DNA from: QZLE01 sp033852075
GTDB taxonomy: Bacteria > Pseudomonadota > Gammaproteobacteria > QZLD01
NCBI GenBank assembly: GCA_033852075.1
Contig: JAWSVC010000007.1
Span: 1-64,000, forward strand
Length of the DNA stretch: 64,000 bases
Direction: 5' to 3'
Part shown: piece by piece, positions 1 through 7,998 of the stretch
Layout of the letters: the number at the start of each line of letters is the position of its first letter
Position numbering within the stretch: the stretch's first letter is position 1
Made by a program: the position numbers and the translations under genes
The notes under the pieces: model-generated
What the model saw: only the letters and a program-made list of their open reading frames with translations
Databases searched by the model: none
What the model was told of the DNA's origin: nothing

Positions 1-578
1 CCGGTTCCATTAGACCAGTACAGTTTTGGATGTTCCATTACTCGCTTTATAAAACTCTGATTATTTACGATTCTTTGCAAAAACTCTTCTGTAGAATACA
101 TAGTTGGATTTATGATTCTACCAAGCTGTCCTTCAATAGATGAAAGTGCATCTAATACTTCACCATAACTCAATTCATTCGATACTATCATTATATCAAT
201 GTCACTTTTAGCTCTTTCTGATCCTTTAGCTATCGAACCATATATAAAGGCTTTTTCAACTTTGGGTAATAATGGCGATAATGCATTTTTGATTACATCA
301 ACGATACCAAATGTCTTCTGAACTATGTTTTTTAATTCTAAAAAAATTGGGCAATCTGCATTGGCTTTATAATGATTCTGATTTCCTTGTTTTGACATAA
401 CCAAAATACCAGCTGCACATAGTTTATCTAACTCTCGTTTTACAGCACCCTTACCTACTTCTGCTAATCTAACAATTTCATTTAAATAAAAGCTTTGTTC
501 TGGATTAACATAAAGAATCCCTATCACTCGTTGCTGTGTTTTTGTAAAAAGGGCGTCACCCAGACTTATAGTATTCAT
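1..578 (-). CDS. MNT-type nucleotidyltransferase with N-terminal winged helix (partial, runs off left edge)
   Basis: I translated this edge-truncated reading frame by hand. It starts at an ATG at 578 and stays open for 192 codons to the window edge. Residues 1-70 look like a winged-helix DNA-binding domain (LNEIVRLAEVGKGAVKRELDKL). Residues about 80-190 carry the nucleotidyltransferase signature GSIAKGSERAKSDIDIMIV, that is GSxAxG followed by the metal-binding SDxD pair. Proteins of this fold (MNT/DUF4062-like regulators) act alone or as the nucleotidyltransferase of HEPN-MNT-type toxin-antitoxin pairs. No HEPN partner is visible on this side, but one could lie beyond the edge. The C-terminus is missing. 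The domain call is firm. Whether it is a regulator, an antitoxin or a tRNA-modifying enzyme is open. Confidence 0.75.
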   Translation of the reverse strand, partial: MNTISLGDALFTKTQQRVIGILYVNPEQSFYLNEIVRLAEVGKGAVKRELDKLCAAGILVMSKQGNQNHYKANADCPIFLELKNIVQKTFGIVDVIKNALSPLLPKVEKAFIYGSIAKGSERAKSDIDIMIVSNELSYGEVLDALSSIEGQLGRIINPTMYSTEEFLQRIVNNQSFIKRVMEHPKLYWSNGT

Positions 579-789
579 TGATATCACCAATCAAAGGTCC
601 CAATATGAGTACTATAGGTACTATTTTAGGACTTTTCAAGCATTGATTTCCCGAACAAGTCGAACAATGACTACGTAGTATCTTATATATAGATAATTGA
701 AACCTTAATTCATAAGGCATTTTTTCATAGGCAAAGCATAGCAAAGCCTTTCTGCAGCTAAAACGCAGTATATGAAAAAATAGAATGAA

Positions 790-996
790 TTAATACAGTT
801 CAGCTATCTCAACACCTAATGCCTTTGCTACAAGCTCTACTTCGGAATCTGTTACGCGACGTACTTGAGATTCTATTTTTGCTAGGGTGCCTCGGCTTAT
901 GTTCCATTCCAATAGTTGGCATTTCACAGCTAACTCTTCCTGAGTCATGCCTTTTTCTTCTCTGATTCTTTTTATATTTGGGCCGATTTTATTCAT
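790..996 (-). CDS. Small XRE/Cro-type transcriptional repressor
   Basis: A 68-residue protein that is essentially one helix-turn-helix domain of the Cro/C1 type: NIKRIREEKGMTQEELAVKC, then a slightly enlarged recognition region and TLAKIESQVRRVTDSEVELVAKALGV. Stand-alone XRE proteins of this size usually repress their own promoter or that of a neighbouring element. A GGAG Shine-Dalgarno sequence lies about 7 nt before the ATG and is part of a palindrome that occurs twice just upstream (see the operator entry), which fits autoregulation. It is divergent from the toxin-like pair that starts at 1285, so it may control that pair as well; this is inference. Confidence 0.8.
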   Translation of the reverse strand: MNKIGPNIKRIREEKGMTQEELAVKCQLLEWNISRGTLAKIESQVRRVTDSEVELVAKALGVEIAELY

Positions 997-998
997 AT

Positions 999-1065
999 TA
1001 TTGCTCCGAAAACGGAGCTTGATTTTGGCAGAGAAAAGTGCAATTATTGCTCTGATATCGGAGCA
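999..1065. promoter_or_regulatory. Two palindromic operators in front of the XRE gene
   Basis: Two copies of an inverted repeat lie upstream of the XRE gene: GCTCCGAAAACGGAGC at 1003-1018 and TGCTCTGATATCGGAGCA at 1048-1065. Both are preceded by TTAT/ATTAT, so the conserved unit reads TTATTGCTCYGAnnnCGGAGC. They start 46 bp apart, between four and five helical turns. The proximal arm contains the GGAG ribosome-binding sequence of the XRE gene. Repressor binding here is inferred from symmetry, duplication and position. Confidence 0.7.
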
Positions 1066-1284
1066 CGCTTAAAAACTTTGGTATTTTTTTTAGCTTGGTA
1101 GCTATGGAACATGCTACTTGGAGGCATGACGGGGTTTTGTCTTAGTTATATTAATTCCACTATTGGCATAGATTGTCCCTTAATTTCATGAAACATATCG
1201 TACCATTTACCAAAAAATTCATGCATGTTATATTGTCGTTTTATTATATTGAACGTTATTTAAAATAAATAATATGGGATTATT

Positions 1285-1775
1285 ATGGATAAAAGCAAAC
1301 CAGTTCAACAATTTAAAACATTGGATAATCTACGGGAACTGATAAAAGAATACGAAGGAGCTTTATGTCGACCGACAAGAGACTTAAGCCACCCAACTTT
1401 GTATAGAAATAGAGATGTTCAGAAAGGTGATATATTAATTAATGGTGTTAGGAAAAAAGATTGGCTTTTTTCAGTCGATGAACAATGGGTTTTGCCTCAT
1501 GATCAAATGGGGTTATCTTTTTCCTCAAATTGGCAACACCTTAAAGGTGTATATAAGATGAAAAAAAAGCACAACCCGGGAACAGCAATAAATGTTTACT
1601 GGGTTCTTGAAAAAGCAAACATCCCTAAAGGGATGGAGTTTGTACCAGACCGAAAGAAAAAGGGCATTATTTACTTACCGTAACAGAAAGAATGTCAATA
1701 CATCAGTTAATTGCTAAATTAAAATGGGTTGCAGATAGAATGTCTATTATTAAAGATGCGGGGATAGCATTATGA
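1285..1775 (+). pseudogene. Toxin-like gene (Tse2/ART-like, tentative), broken by a 1-nt frameshift
   Basis: The intact part gives 132 residues ending FVPDRKKKGIIYLP. In the next frame the same DNA reads on as GHYLLTVTERMS and continues to DAGIAL, with a TGA at 1773-1775 that overlaps the ATG of the next gene (ATGA). One base is missing at the A-run near 1660 (codons AAG AAA AAG GGC). Restoring it gives a 163-residue protein. The layout (LYR near the N-terminus, VLP..GLSFS in the middle, IPxGMEFVPD and HYLLTV near the end) reminds me of the Tse2-type ADP-ribosyltransferase-fold toxins. That assignment is from memory and weak. The G AAA AAG heptamer could also allow some -1 ribosomal frameshifting. 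Alternatives are inactivation or an assembly error. Confidence 0.6.
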
Positions 1776-2068
1776 TTGAATACTGTTATGATGAAGAAAG
1801 GATTGTCGCACTATTCCTATCTAAAATACTACACGATGAACTAGCCAAAAACATAATTGAAAAAGGGGGAGTCTCATCTACTGAGGAGGCTGTACATTTA
1901 AGCAAATTTTTTTGGCGAATGGTTAATATTTCGGCTACTGAAGATATTGAATTACCTTGTGAAGGCAGCACACAGTATTGGACTGAAAAACTTTATAACT
2001 CCATAGGTGCATACTTAGAGAATGCAGGATATGAAAAAGAGTGGAACGAAGAAATAGACAAAGCTTAA
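1772..2068 (+). CDS. Small acidic partner protein of the upstream toxin-like gene (putative antitoxin/immunity protein)
   Basis: A 98-residue acidic protein with no family I recognise. It appears largely alpha-helical (ERIVALFLSKILHDELAKNIIEKG; STEEAVHLSKFFWRMVN) and has no signal peptide or membrane segment. Its ATG overlaps the TGA of the restored upstream frame by the ATGA arrangement, the translational coupling typical of toxin-antitoxin and effector-immunity pairs. Its role as the neutralising partner is inferred from that context only. It could also be a cargo gene unrelated to toxicity. Confidence 0.6.
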   Translation: MIEYCYDEERIVALFLSKILHDELAKNIIEKGGVSSTEEAVHLSKFFWRMVNISATEDIELPCEGSTQYWTEKLYNSIGAYLENAGYEKEWNEEIDKA

Positions 2069-2390
2069 GTACTCTCAAACATTATCTATAAAATCATAGA
2101 TTTTAACTTAAACTTCGACTCCGCTCAGTTAGTTTGTTTCATATTTAATTTTTCCCAAACAGCAATTGTCATTCATAGGCATAACATAGTTGATGGAACC
2201 GATGAAACAAATTAACTATCAGATGAATATTCTTCATTATTATCTTCGCCAATTAACGTGATAAATTATTATCAACGATGACATTAGGAAATAATGGATA
2301 TTATTAACGACTTTGTTGTCTTATTAGAGTACGATCATATTGATAATAAATTGAAAATTTGGTGTTGTGTTGTGATTAATGTAGGTTTTT
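2069..2390. repeat. Intergenic region with a repeat fragment and an inverted repeat
   Basis: The 322-nt gap before the MATE gene carries one copy of the interspersed element ACTTCGACTCCGCTCAG at 2112-2128. Partly overlapping it is an inverted repeat with 16-bp arms and one mismatch: AGTTAGTTTGTTTCAT at 2127-2142 and ATGAAACAAATTAACT at 2202-2217. I see no coding frame worth calling here. Confidence 0.6.
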
Positions 2391-3740
2391 ATGAAAAAGG
2401 GTAGAAATTTAACCGAGAGTTCTATCCCTAAATCCATCTTGTCTATGACGTTTCCAATGACGATTGGAATGATCAGTATTTTTGCTTTTAATCTGATAGA
2501 TACTTTTTTTATTGCCAAGCTAGGAACCACTCCGCTTGCAGCGATGAGTTTTACTATTCCTGTTGTGATGTTACTGGGTTCGCTTTCAATGGGGCTTGGC
2601 ATTGGGGCTTCTGCGGTTATTTCTCAAGCCATAGGACAAAACGACTCAAACCTTGTAAAACGACTAACTACAGATTCTTTGTTTTTATCTGTTTCTCTTG
2701 TATCTGTTATTGTTGTTTTGGGACTACTTACAATTGATCCTCTTTTTTCTGCTCTTGGTGCTGAAGGAACTCACCTCGAATTAGTTAAGGAGTATATGTA
2801 TATCTGGTATCTTGGGGTTCCTTTCGTAGTCATCCCCATGGTTGGTAACAATGCAATCAGGGCAACGGGCAATACATTTATTCCTAGCGTAATAATGGTT
2901 ACCGGTGTTGTTATCAATTGCATTCTTGACCCTTTATTAATTTTTGGAATATGGATTTTTCCAGAATGGGGATTAAAGGGAGCTGCTATAGCTACTGTGA
3001 TTTCAAGAGCCTGTTCATTTGTACTTTCTTTATCTATGTTACATTTTAAGTTCAATATGTTGACGATTCACATTGAATCAATAACGCATATTATCGATTC
3101 ATGGAAGAGAATCTTATTCATTGCCTTCCCTGCTGCTTTAACACAGGTTTTAGCTCCTTTATCCGTCGCTTTTTTAACTAAACTTATTTCGCTGCATGGT
3201 GAAAATGCTATTGCTGCTCTTGGGGTTGCAAATAGAATTGAGATGATTGCCCTTGCCCCTCTGATGGCATTGGGGTCTGTTCTTGTACCATTTACCGGGC
3301 AAAACTTAGGTGCCAAAAAAATAGATAGGATATTAACCGGAATTTCATTTAGTAACCTTTTTTCAATAATATTCGGCGCTGGAATCTTTTTTATATTTTT
3401 AGTTTTCCACAACGAATTGGCTTTATTATTTGTAGATAACGCTGATGTTGTTGCTATTGTTGGTAGTTACTTAATTATTGTTTCAATTGGATTCGGATTC
3501 AGAGGAATTTCCGGTATCAGTAGTTCTACTTTCAGTGCTCTTAATAAGCCTATTAGCGCAGCTTCTATTAATATGTTAAGGCTATTTCTATTATTCATTC
3601 CCTTAACGCTGTTAGGTTCTAAGTTATGGGGATTAACCGGAATATTTGCTGCAATCGCTGTAGCAACAACTTTATCAGGTTTGATAGCTATGACTTGGAT
3701 AAAGTGGTCAGTGGTTAAAATTGAAAACGCCTCTTCCTAA
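2391..3740 (+). CDS. MATE family efflux transporter
   Basis: A 449-residue polytopic membrane protein with about 12 hydrophobic helices in two related halves. The first half includes NLIDTFFIAKLGTTPLAAMSFTIPV and GIGASAVISQAIGQ. The second repeats the pattern with LAPLMALGSVLVPFTGQNLGA. These are the usual MATE (multidrug and toxin extrusion; NorM/DinF type) features. Such proteins export cationic drugs or metabolites using a Na+ or H+ gradient across the inner membrane. Length is normal for the family. The gene stands alone, with a weak Shine-Dalgarno and a hairpin terminator downstream. The substrate cannot be read from the sequence. Confidence 0.9.
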   Translation: MKKGRNLTESSIPKSILSMTFPMTIGMISIFAFNLIDTFFIAKLGTTPLAAMSFTIPVVMLLGSLSMGLGIGASAVISQAIGQNDSNLVKRLTTDSLFLSVSLVSVIVVLGLLTIDPLFSALGAEGTHLELVKEYMYIWYLGVPFVVIPMVGNNAIRATGNTFIPSVIMVTGVVINCILDPLLIFGIWIFPEWGLKGAAIATVISRACSFVLSLSMLHFKFNMLTIHIESITHIIDSWKRILFIAFPAALTQVLAPLSVAFLTKLISLHGENAIAALGVANRIEMIALAPLMALGSVLVPFTGQNLGAKKIDRILTGISFSNLFSIIFGAGIFFIFLVFHNELALLFVDNADVVAIVGSYLIIVSIGFGFRGISGISSSTFSALNKPISAASINMLRLFLLFIPLTLLGSKLWGLTGIFAAIAVATTLSGLIAMTWIKWSVVKIENASS

Positions 3741-3789
3741 CTTTGACGATTCATCTAATAACTATGAATTTATATAGAACTAAAAACAA

Positions 3790-3822
3790 AAAAATGCCCC
3801 TATTAACTTAGGGGCGTTTTTA
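3790..3822. terminator. Bidirectional rho-independent terminator
   Basis: The stem GCCCC/GGGGC has a 10-nt loop (TATTAACTTA) and is flanked by an A-run on the left and a T-run on the right. It can terminate both the MATE gene and the convergent lipoprotein gene. Confidence 0.85.
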
Positions 3823-3845
3823 AGAATTTTGATTAGCAGATTAAG

Positions 3846-5468
3846 CTAGTCAGTTATTCCATCCCAACCAGCTAAACGAGCAAATAACCACCAGACTGCA
3901 CGCCCTTTTAATACGCAATTAAGGGTTTCCGGAGAGGCGGCACTTCCTGAATGTAGACAATCACCAGTACCAGAATATCCAGTAACTCCATTTCCTGTAG
4001 TAAGTCTATCTAGTTCTGAATTTGGATGAGAATCCAACCATTCTTCCGCCCAGTTACTATCCCGATATCCACTATTGGTATAATCAAGGTTATCCCATAC
4101 TGGACGATCCCAGAAATATTCACCGTCTGGGTTATATGCTTCTATATCAGCAAAATCGAATAAAATTCGGTTATTATCGCGAACGTGTTGGCGAATTTGC
4201 TCATTAGCCGCATAAATAAACCCATCTTCACCCTGCCCTTCAGAATGCCCTGTCATAAATACAAAAGATACGGGGTTAGTTGCTGCTCTTGCGCTATAAC
4301 CCCCTGGGCCAAATTCAGCAATGAGCTTTTCCATATTAGTTAGATAACGATCAATATTATGATTATTAATACTGCACCATGACCACATAATTACATTTAC
4401 ATGGGAGTTGTTTGTATCATCTAAAAAATCTCTAGTCATAACAACCCATGGTGTTTCATCAGTTCCTGAAACCAATAAATCCCCCTGGCTTAGATCAGGA
4501 ACGCAAGCTCCGTCGGTACATGGAATTCCGCTATTATTTCCATTGCCACTATAGCTTAAATTTAATTGTGATCCATTTGATGCAATACTACTTACCCACG
4601 CATATTTGTCTGCAAAATCAGGAAACTGCTCTAACGCATTTATACCTGTAATCAACTGGCTGCCATGCGATGTATGGTTATAAGCAATAATCAGATTCTG
4701 TTTTGCAGCAGTTATTGCTGTGTCAGGAATATTGGAAAGATCTGTATTTGTATGATCAATAATCAAAGCGCCACTGCTTTGTTGCTGTGTTGTACCTTGA
4801 GTTGTTTGAGTATAATCCGATTCACCTACTGCATTATAAGCTCTCACCCTATAATGATAAGTAGTTTGAGCCACCAATCCGGTATTCAGGTATGATTGGG
4901 AATTGCTTCCTGCAGTTGCTATTTGAGCAAAGCCCCCTGGTTGTCCATTTACATCATCAGCTCGTTCTATTAGAAAGCCGGTTTCATTATCAGAATTATC
5001 TTGCCAGCTAATACGAATAGATCCTGCAGATTGAGCTGTTGCCTGGATATTAGATGGAGCAAGTGGTGCAATGGCTGCCTCTGATGTGGTTATATCAAAT
5101 TGAGCGGTATAATTTGAACCACCCTCAGCATTAACTGCTTTAATACGATAATAATATTGCGTTCCAGCCTGCAATCCTTCGTCGATATAAGTTTGAATAT
5201 CAGCGGAAACTTCTGCAATAATTACAAAAGTACTGCCATCTTCTGAACGTTCAATTACAAACCCACTCTCATTATAGGAATTATCGTCCCAAGTTAATTC
5301 TATTACACCTTCTTCGCTTTCACCCCCTTGTAATTGGGATGGAGAAGCTGGAATTTGCTCTTCGTATGGTTCCTGATAAGGTTCATCTTCGGAAGTTGTT
5401 GCACTGTTACACCCAACAAAAATTAATGCAACAAACCCTAAAACTGAATATCGTAGCAATTTTTTCAT
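3846..5468 (-). CDS. Lipoprotein with two fibronectin type III domains and an unknown C-terminal domain
   Basis: A 540-residue exported protein. The lipobox (LIFVGC, Cys20) predicts a lipid-anchored surface or periplasmic protein. An acidic linker is followed by two fibronectin III domains at about 40-130 and 135-230, each with a WxDNSxNExGFxIER strand and a YYYRxxAxNxxGxSxY strand. Residues about 235-540 form a conserved-looking domain with YNHTSHGSQL, VIMWSWCSIN, FMTGHSEGQGEDG and FDFADIEAYNPDG. Its His, Ser and Asp/Glu clusters resemble a hydrolase site, but I cannot name the family. FnIII domains often accompany extracellular polysaccharide-active enzymes. The AAGGAG Shine-Dalgarno is strong. 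No operon partner is evident. Confidence 0.75.
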   Translation of the reverse strand: MKKLLRYSVLGFVALIFVGCNSATTSEDEPYQEPYEEQIPASPSQLQGGESEEGVIELTWDDNSYNESGFVIERSEDGSTFVIIAEVSADIQTYIDEGLQAGTQYYYRIKAVNAEGGSNYTAQFDITTSEAAIAPLAPSNIQATAQSAGSIRISWQDNSDNETGFLIERADDVNGQPGGFAQIATAGSNSQSYLNTGLVAQTTYHYRVRAYNAVGESDYTQTTQGTTQQQSSGALIIDHTNTDLSNIPDTAITAAKQNLIIAYNHTSHGSQLITGINALEQFPDFADKYAWVSSIASNGSQLNLSYSGNGNNSGIPCTDGACVPDLSQGDLLVSGTDETPWVVMTRDFLDDTNNSHVNVIMWSWCSINNHNIDRYLTNMEKLIAEFGPGGYSARAATNPVSFVFMTGHSEGQGEDGFIYAANEQIRQHVRDNNRILFDFADIEAYNPDGEYFWDRPVWDNLDYTNSGYRDSNWAEEWLDSHPNSELDRLTTGNGVTGYSGTGDCLHSGSAASPETLNCVLKGRAVWWLFARLAGWDGITD

Positions 5469-5801
5469 TATTATCTCCTTATACGAATCTAAAAACTCTG
5501 TAGACTCAAATTACGTGCCCATTTACAGGTTTTAATATCTATAATTAACGCAACATTATTAAACTAATTTATGGTTCAATATTTTGAATTTATAACAATT
5601 TTTGTCACAATATTTTAAAAATAGTGTCAGTTATTAACTAACCAATTTTTTTATTATTTTCAAAATGCCCATTAAATAACGTTTTATGCCTATAGGCTTA
5701 TTTTTTGTGCGCCACTTCACATTTTTAAAGCAGTTTCTATGCCAAATAACTTTGCAAATAATTATACAAACAAATAACAAAGCTATATTCTTTATCGCAT
5801 A
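5469..5801. other. AT-rich intergenic region
   Basis: This 333-nt gap holds the promoter region of the FnIII lipoprotein gene (ribosome site AAGGAGATAATA just before its start). I see no open frame, strong hairpin or repeat family member in it, only one TGTGA half-site on the minus strand near 5605. Confidence 0.4.
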
Positions 5802-7088
5802 CTAATCAAAATAATAAATCTGCCGCTCTTCTACTATATCTATAAATGTATTATCTTTCAGATAAACATAAGGCGTTGCTGTTCGTATCTGAATTCCATA
5901 TTTTGAATTTATGATGTTATTATTTTTAACCTTATTGTCCGGTCCGTCGTTATAGTGATAAGATCCACCTCCACCAACAATAATTCCGGTTTTGCTGTTT
6001 TTTACAATATTACCAATTATATTGTTATTGAAATTAAACTCACCATGCAAATCTATTCCACCTGTAACTTTACTATCATCAACAATATTGTAAATAACAG
6101 AATTGCTTCCGTTTCCGTGATTTAAGATAATCCCATGCCGCATATTTTTTAGTGTATTGTTCTTAATTATATTTGAGTGACTTCTATCAAGTTTGATTCC
6201 AAGCCCCATATTACTGCTAACGGATATAGAGTTTGAGATTTTATTATTTTGCAATAAGTTAGAATATCCAAAACTTGAATATATCCCTGCGTGGCTATAT
6301 TTGACTATTTTGACATTATCTATTCTAGAGTTAGCAAGATACGCGGCCGAAATACCAGATGTGGTAAATGATAGATCCGCTGGATTTACAATATCAATAA
6401 TTAAATTTTTTACCGTTATATCTTTTACTGGATTTATCTTAAATAGCTTGGCGTAATTAGAAACCAGGAAATCTATTGGTAACGGATTTTTTGTTGAAAT
6501 ATTTACGCCGGATACATCTGCAAGCTCATCGATATGATTTTGCTCTCTATAAAAATAGATATTCTTTCCATTTACGTCTCTGCGATCATAATTCTTTTGC
6601 GAGAATATAACTATATCTCCAGGATTTATTGTATTGCTTGGTTTTTTAAGTATTGCTGCCGTTGACTGATATAAAAAATCATTAGCTAAATACATTGGAT
6701 TTGCTGTGTCCAACGAACCTAAAAAAACAAAACATGATGTGCCTATGGTTAGATTGGTAATATTATTTTTAAGGACTGCTTTATATGAAATTGAATAATC
6801 AGAGGTTGGCTTAAACTTAATAATAGGTTTTGATATTGAATTACCTAAAATTTTAATGCCTGATTTTCGAACAATAATTGGGCTTGAAATAATATATTTA
6901 CCGGAAGGAAAATATATTGAATCACCATACGCAGCTTGATTAATCACTGCATTAACGGCCTGGGTATCATCTATGTAATCACTACCTAACGCACCAAAAT
7001 CTTCAACGTTGTATGTTACTGCTGCAATACAATATTGTCCAAATAGAAGTGCCAAGAAAAATGCACTTAATAGCGATATTTTTTTCAT
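5802..7088 (-). CDS. Secreted parallel beta-helix protein (pectate-lyase-like fold)
   Basis: A 428-residue protein with a clear signal peptide (MKKISLLSAFFLALLFGQYCIAA). Next comes VTYNVEDFGALGSDYIDDTQAVNAVI, the N-terminal signature of the pectate lyase 3/GH28-like superfamily. The remainder is a run of short Asn-rich turns (NNKISNSISV, NNTLKNMRHGI, GNIVKNSKTGI, NNNIINSKYGIQI), the hallmark of right-handed beta-helices. Such proteins usually bind or cleave polysaccharide outside the cell. No obvious catalytic cluster can be picked out, so the substrate and even enzymatic activity are uncertain. It is preceded by a perfect palindrome. Confidence 0.75.
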   Translation of the reverse strand: MKKISLLSAFFLALLFGQYCIAAVTYNVEDFGALGSDYIDDTQAVNAVINQAAYGDSIYFPSGKYIISSPIIVRKSGIKILGNSISKPIIKFKPTSDYSISYKAVLKNNITNLTIGTSCFVFLGSLDTANPMYLANDFLYQSTAAILKKPSNTINPGDIVIFSQKNYDRRDVNGKNIYFYREQNHIDELADVSGVNISTKNPLPIDFLVSNYAKLFKINPVKDITVKNLIIDIVNPADLSFTTSGISAAYLANSRIDNVKIVKYSHAGIYSSFGYSNLLQNNKISNSISVSSNMGLGIKLDRSHSNIIKNNTLKNMRHGIILNHGNGSNSVIYNIVDDSKVTGGIDLHGEFNFNNNIIGNIVKNSKTGIIVGGGGSYHYNDGPDNKVKNNNIINSKYGIQIRTATPYVYLKDNTFIDIVEERQIYYFD

Positions 7089-7164
7089 ATTCCCTCACTA
7101 CAAGATTTTCCATACAAACAAAGAATTTTTTATTATCTATCTGTTATTTAATCTAGGTCTGTTA

Positions 7165-7180
7165 AATAATTCGAATTATT
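7165..7180. promoter_or_regulatory. Perfect 16-bp palindrome upstream of the beta-helix gene
   Basis: AATAATTCGAATTATT is a perfect inverted repeat about 80 nt ahead of the beta-helix start codon. It lies between that gene and the PLD gene and could be an operator. There is no family evidence. Confidence 0.35.
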
Positions 7181-7244
7181 AATTAAGAATACGAAATATT
7201 ACTAAAACACGCAATAACTTATAATATTGCTATCAATGCAGCTA

Positions 7245-7958
7245 TTAGTAATTGGGGTTATATCCCAAATCCATCATATTCAGCCACAGATCCTCAAATT
7301 CATTTTTGTACTTTTTAATTACATCATTATTATTTGTAATTAAAATATTTTCATAGTTTGAATTACCGGCACTACGCGTCCAATTATAGCTACCGGTAAC
7401 AAGCATTTTATTATCGAAAATGGCAAATTTGTGGTGCATATGATCTGCGGTATAATCTATTTTTGTTGGAATACCATGCTTGAACATTTCAGTTATATCT
7501 GATCCTCGATCTTGTGATTTATCGTTATCAGAAATGATTCTGATCTTAACGCCTCTTTCATGAGCTTCAATTATTTTGCGGGATATTCGATTATCGGTAA
7601 TAGTAAATACACAGATATCCAGTGAAATTGCAGTTTTTTCAATGCACTCAATTATTGCATTCACACAATCATCACCAGGGCTGAAAAAAGCATCATCTAT
7701 AGTTTTTTGATCAGGATGATTTAAAGTTTTATTCGCTATTTCAACCCAATCCAAAATTTTCTGGTAATTAGATGAATTAATATATTGTCTAGCTATATCA
7801 AAGATCTGACTTTCAATATATCTTATGTCTTCATTACTAAGCTCTATATCAGCAATTATCTGCTTCATTGCATTTTTTTCATTACGAGAAAAATTAGCAT
7901 CGCTTAAAGTGAGTTGATATTTTTTTACAAGATCTTTTAACTTTTCTATATCTGTCAT
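7245..7958 (-). CDS. Phospholipase D-like phosphodiesterase with a single HKD motif
   Basis: A 237-residue cytoplasmic protein with no signal peptide. The N-terminal ~90 residues are charged and helical. Residues about 95-235 form a PLD domain: CIEKTAISLDICVFTITD, then HHKFAIFDNKMLVTGSYNWT with the HxKxxxxD catalytic motif, then a conserved NYEN. Single-HKD proteins of the Nuc/PLD6 kind dimerise to build the active site and cut nucleic acid or phospholipid backbones. It lies downstream of the binding-protein and EthD genes on the same strand and may be co-transcribed with them. Its cellular target is unknown. Confidence 0.8.
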   Translation of the reverse strand: MTDIEKLKDLVKKYQLTLSDANFSRNEKNAMKQIIADIELSNEDIRYIESQIFDIARQYINSSNYQKILDWVEIANKTLNHPDQKTIDDAFFSPGDDCVNAIIECIEKTAISLDICVFTITDNRISRKIIEAHERGVKIRIISDNDKSQDRGSDITEMFKHGIPTKIDYTADHMHHKFAIFDNKMLVTGSYNWTRSAGNSNYENILITNNNDVIKKYKNEFEDLWLNMMDLGYNPNY

Positions 7959-7998
7959 ATAAATAAAACAATAACTTCAAAATATAAACGAATAAAAT

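Noticed and set aside
556..744. Minus-strand 62-codon open frame over the nucleotidyltransferase start
   Set aside because: It overlaps the start of the real gene in another frame, has no ribosome site and no protein-like pattern.
3068..3412. Long minus-strand open frame inside the MATE gene
   Set aside because: It is antisense to strongly supported transmembrane coding sequence and has no homology-like motifs.
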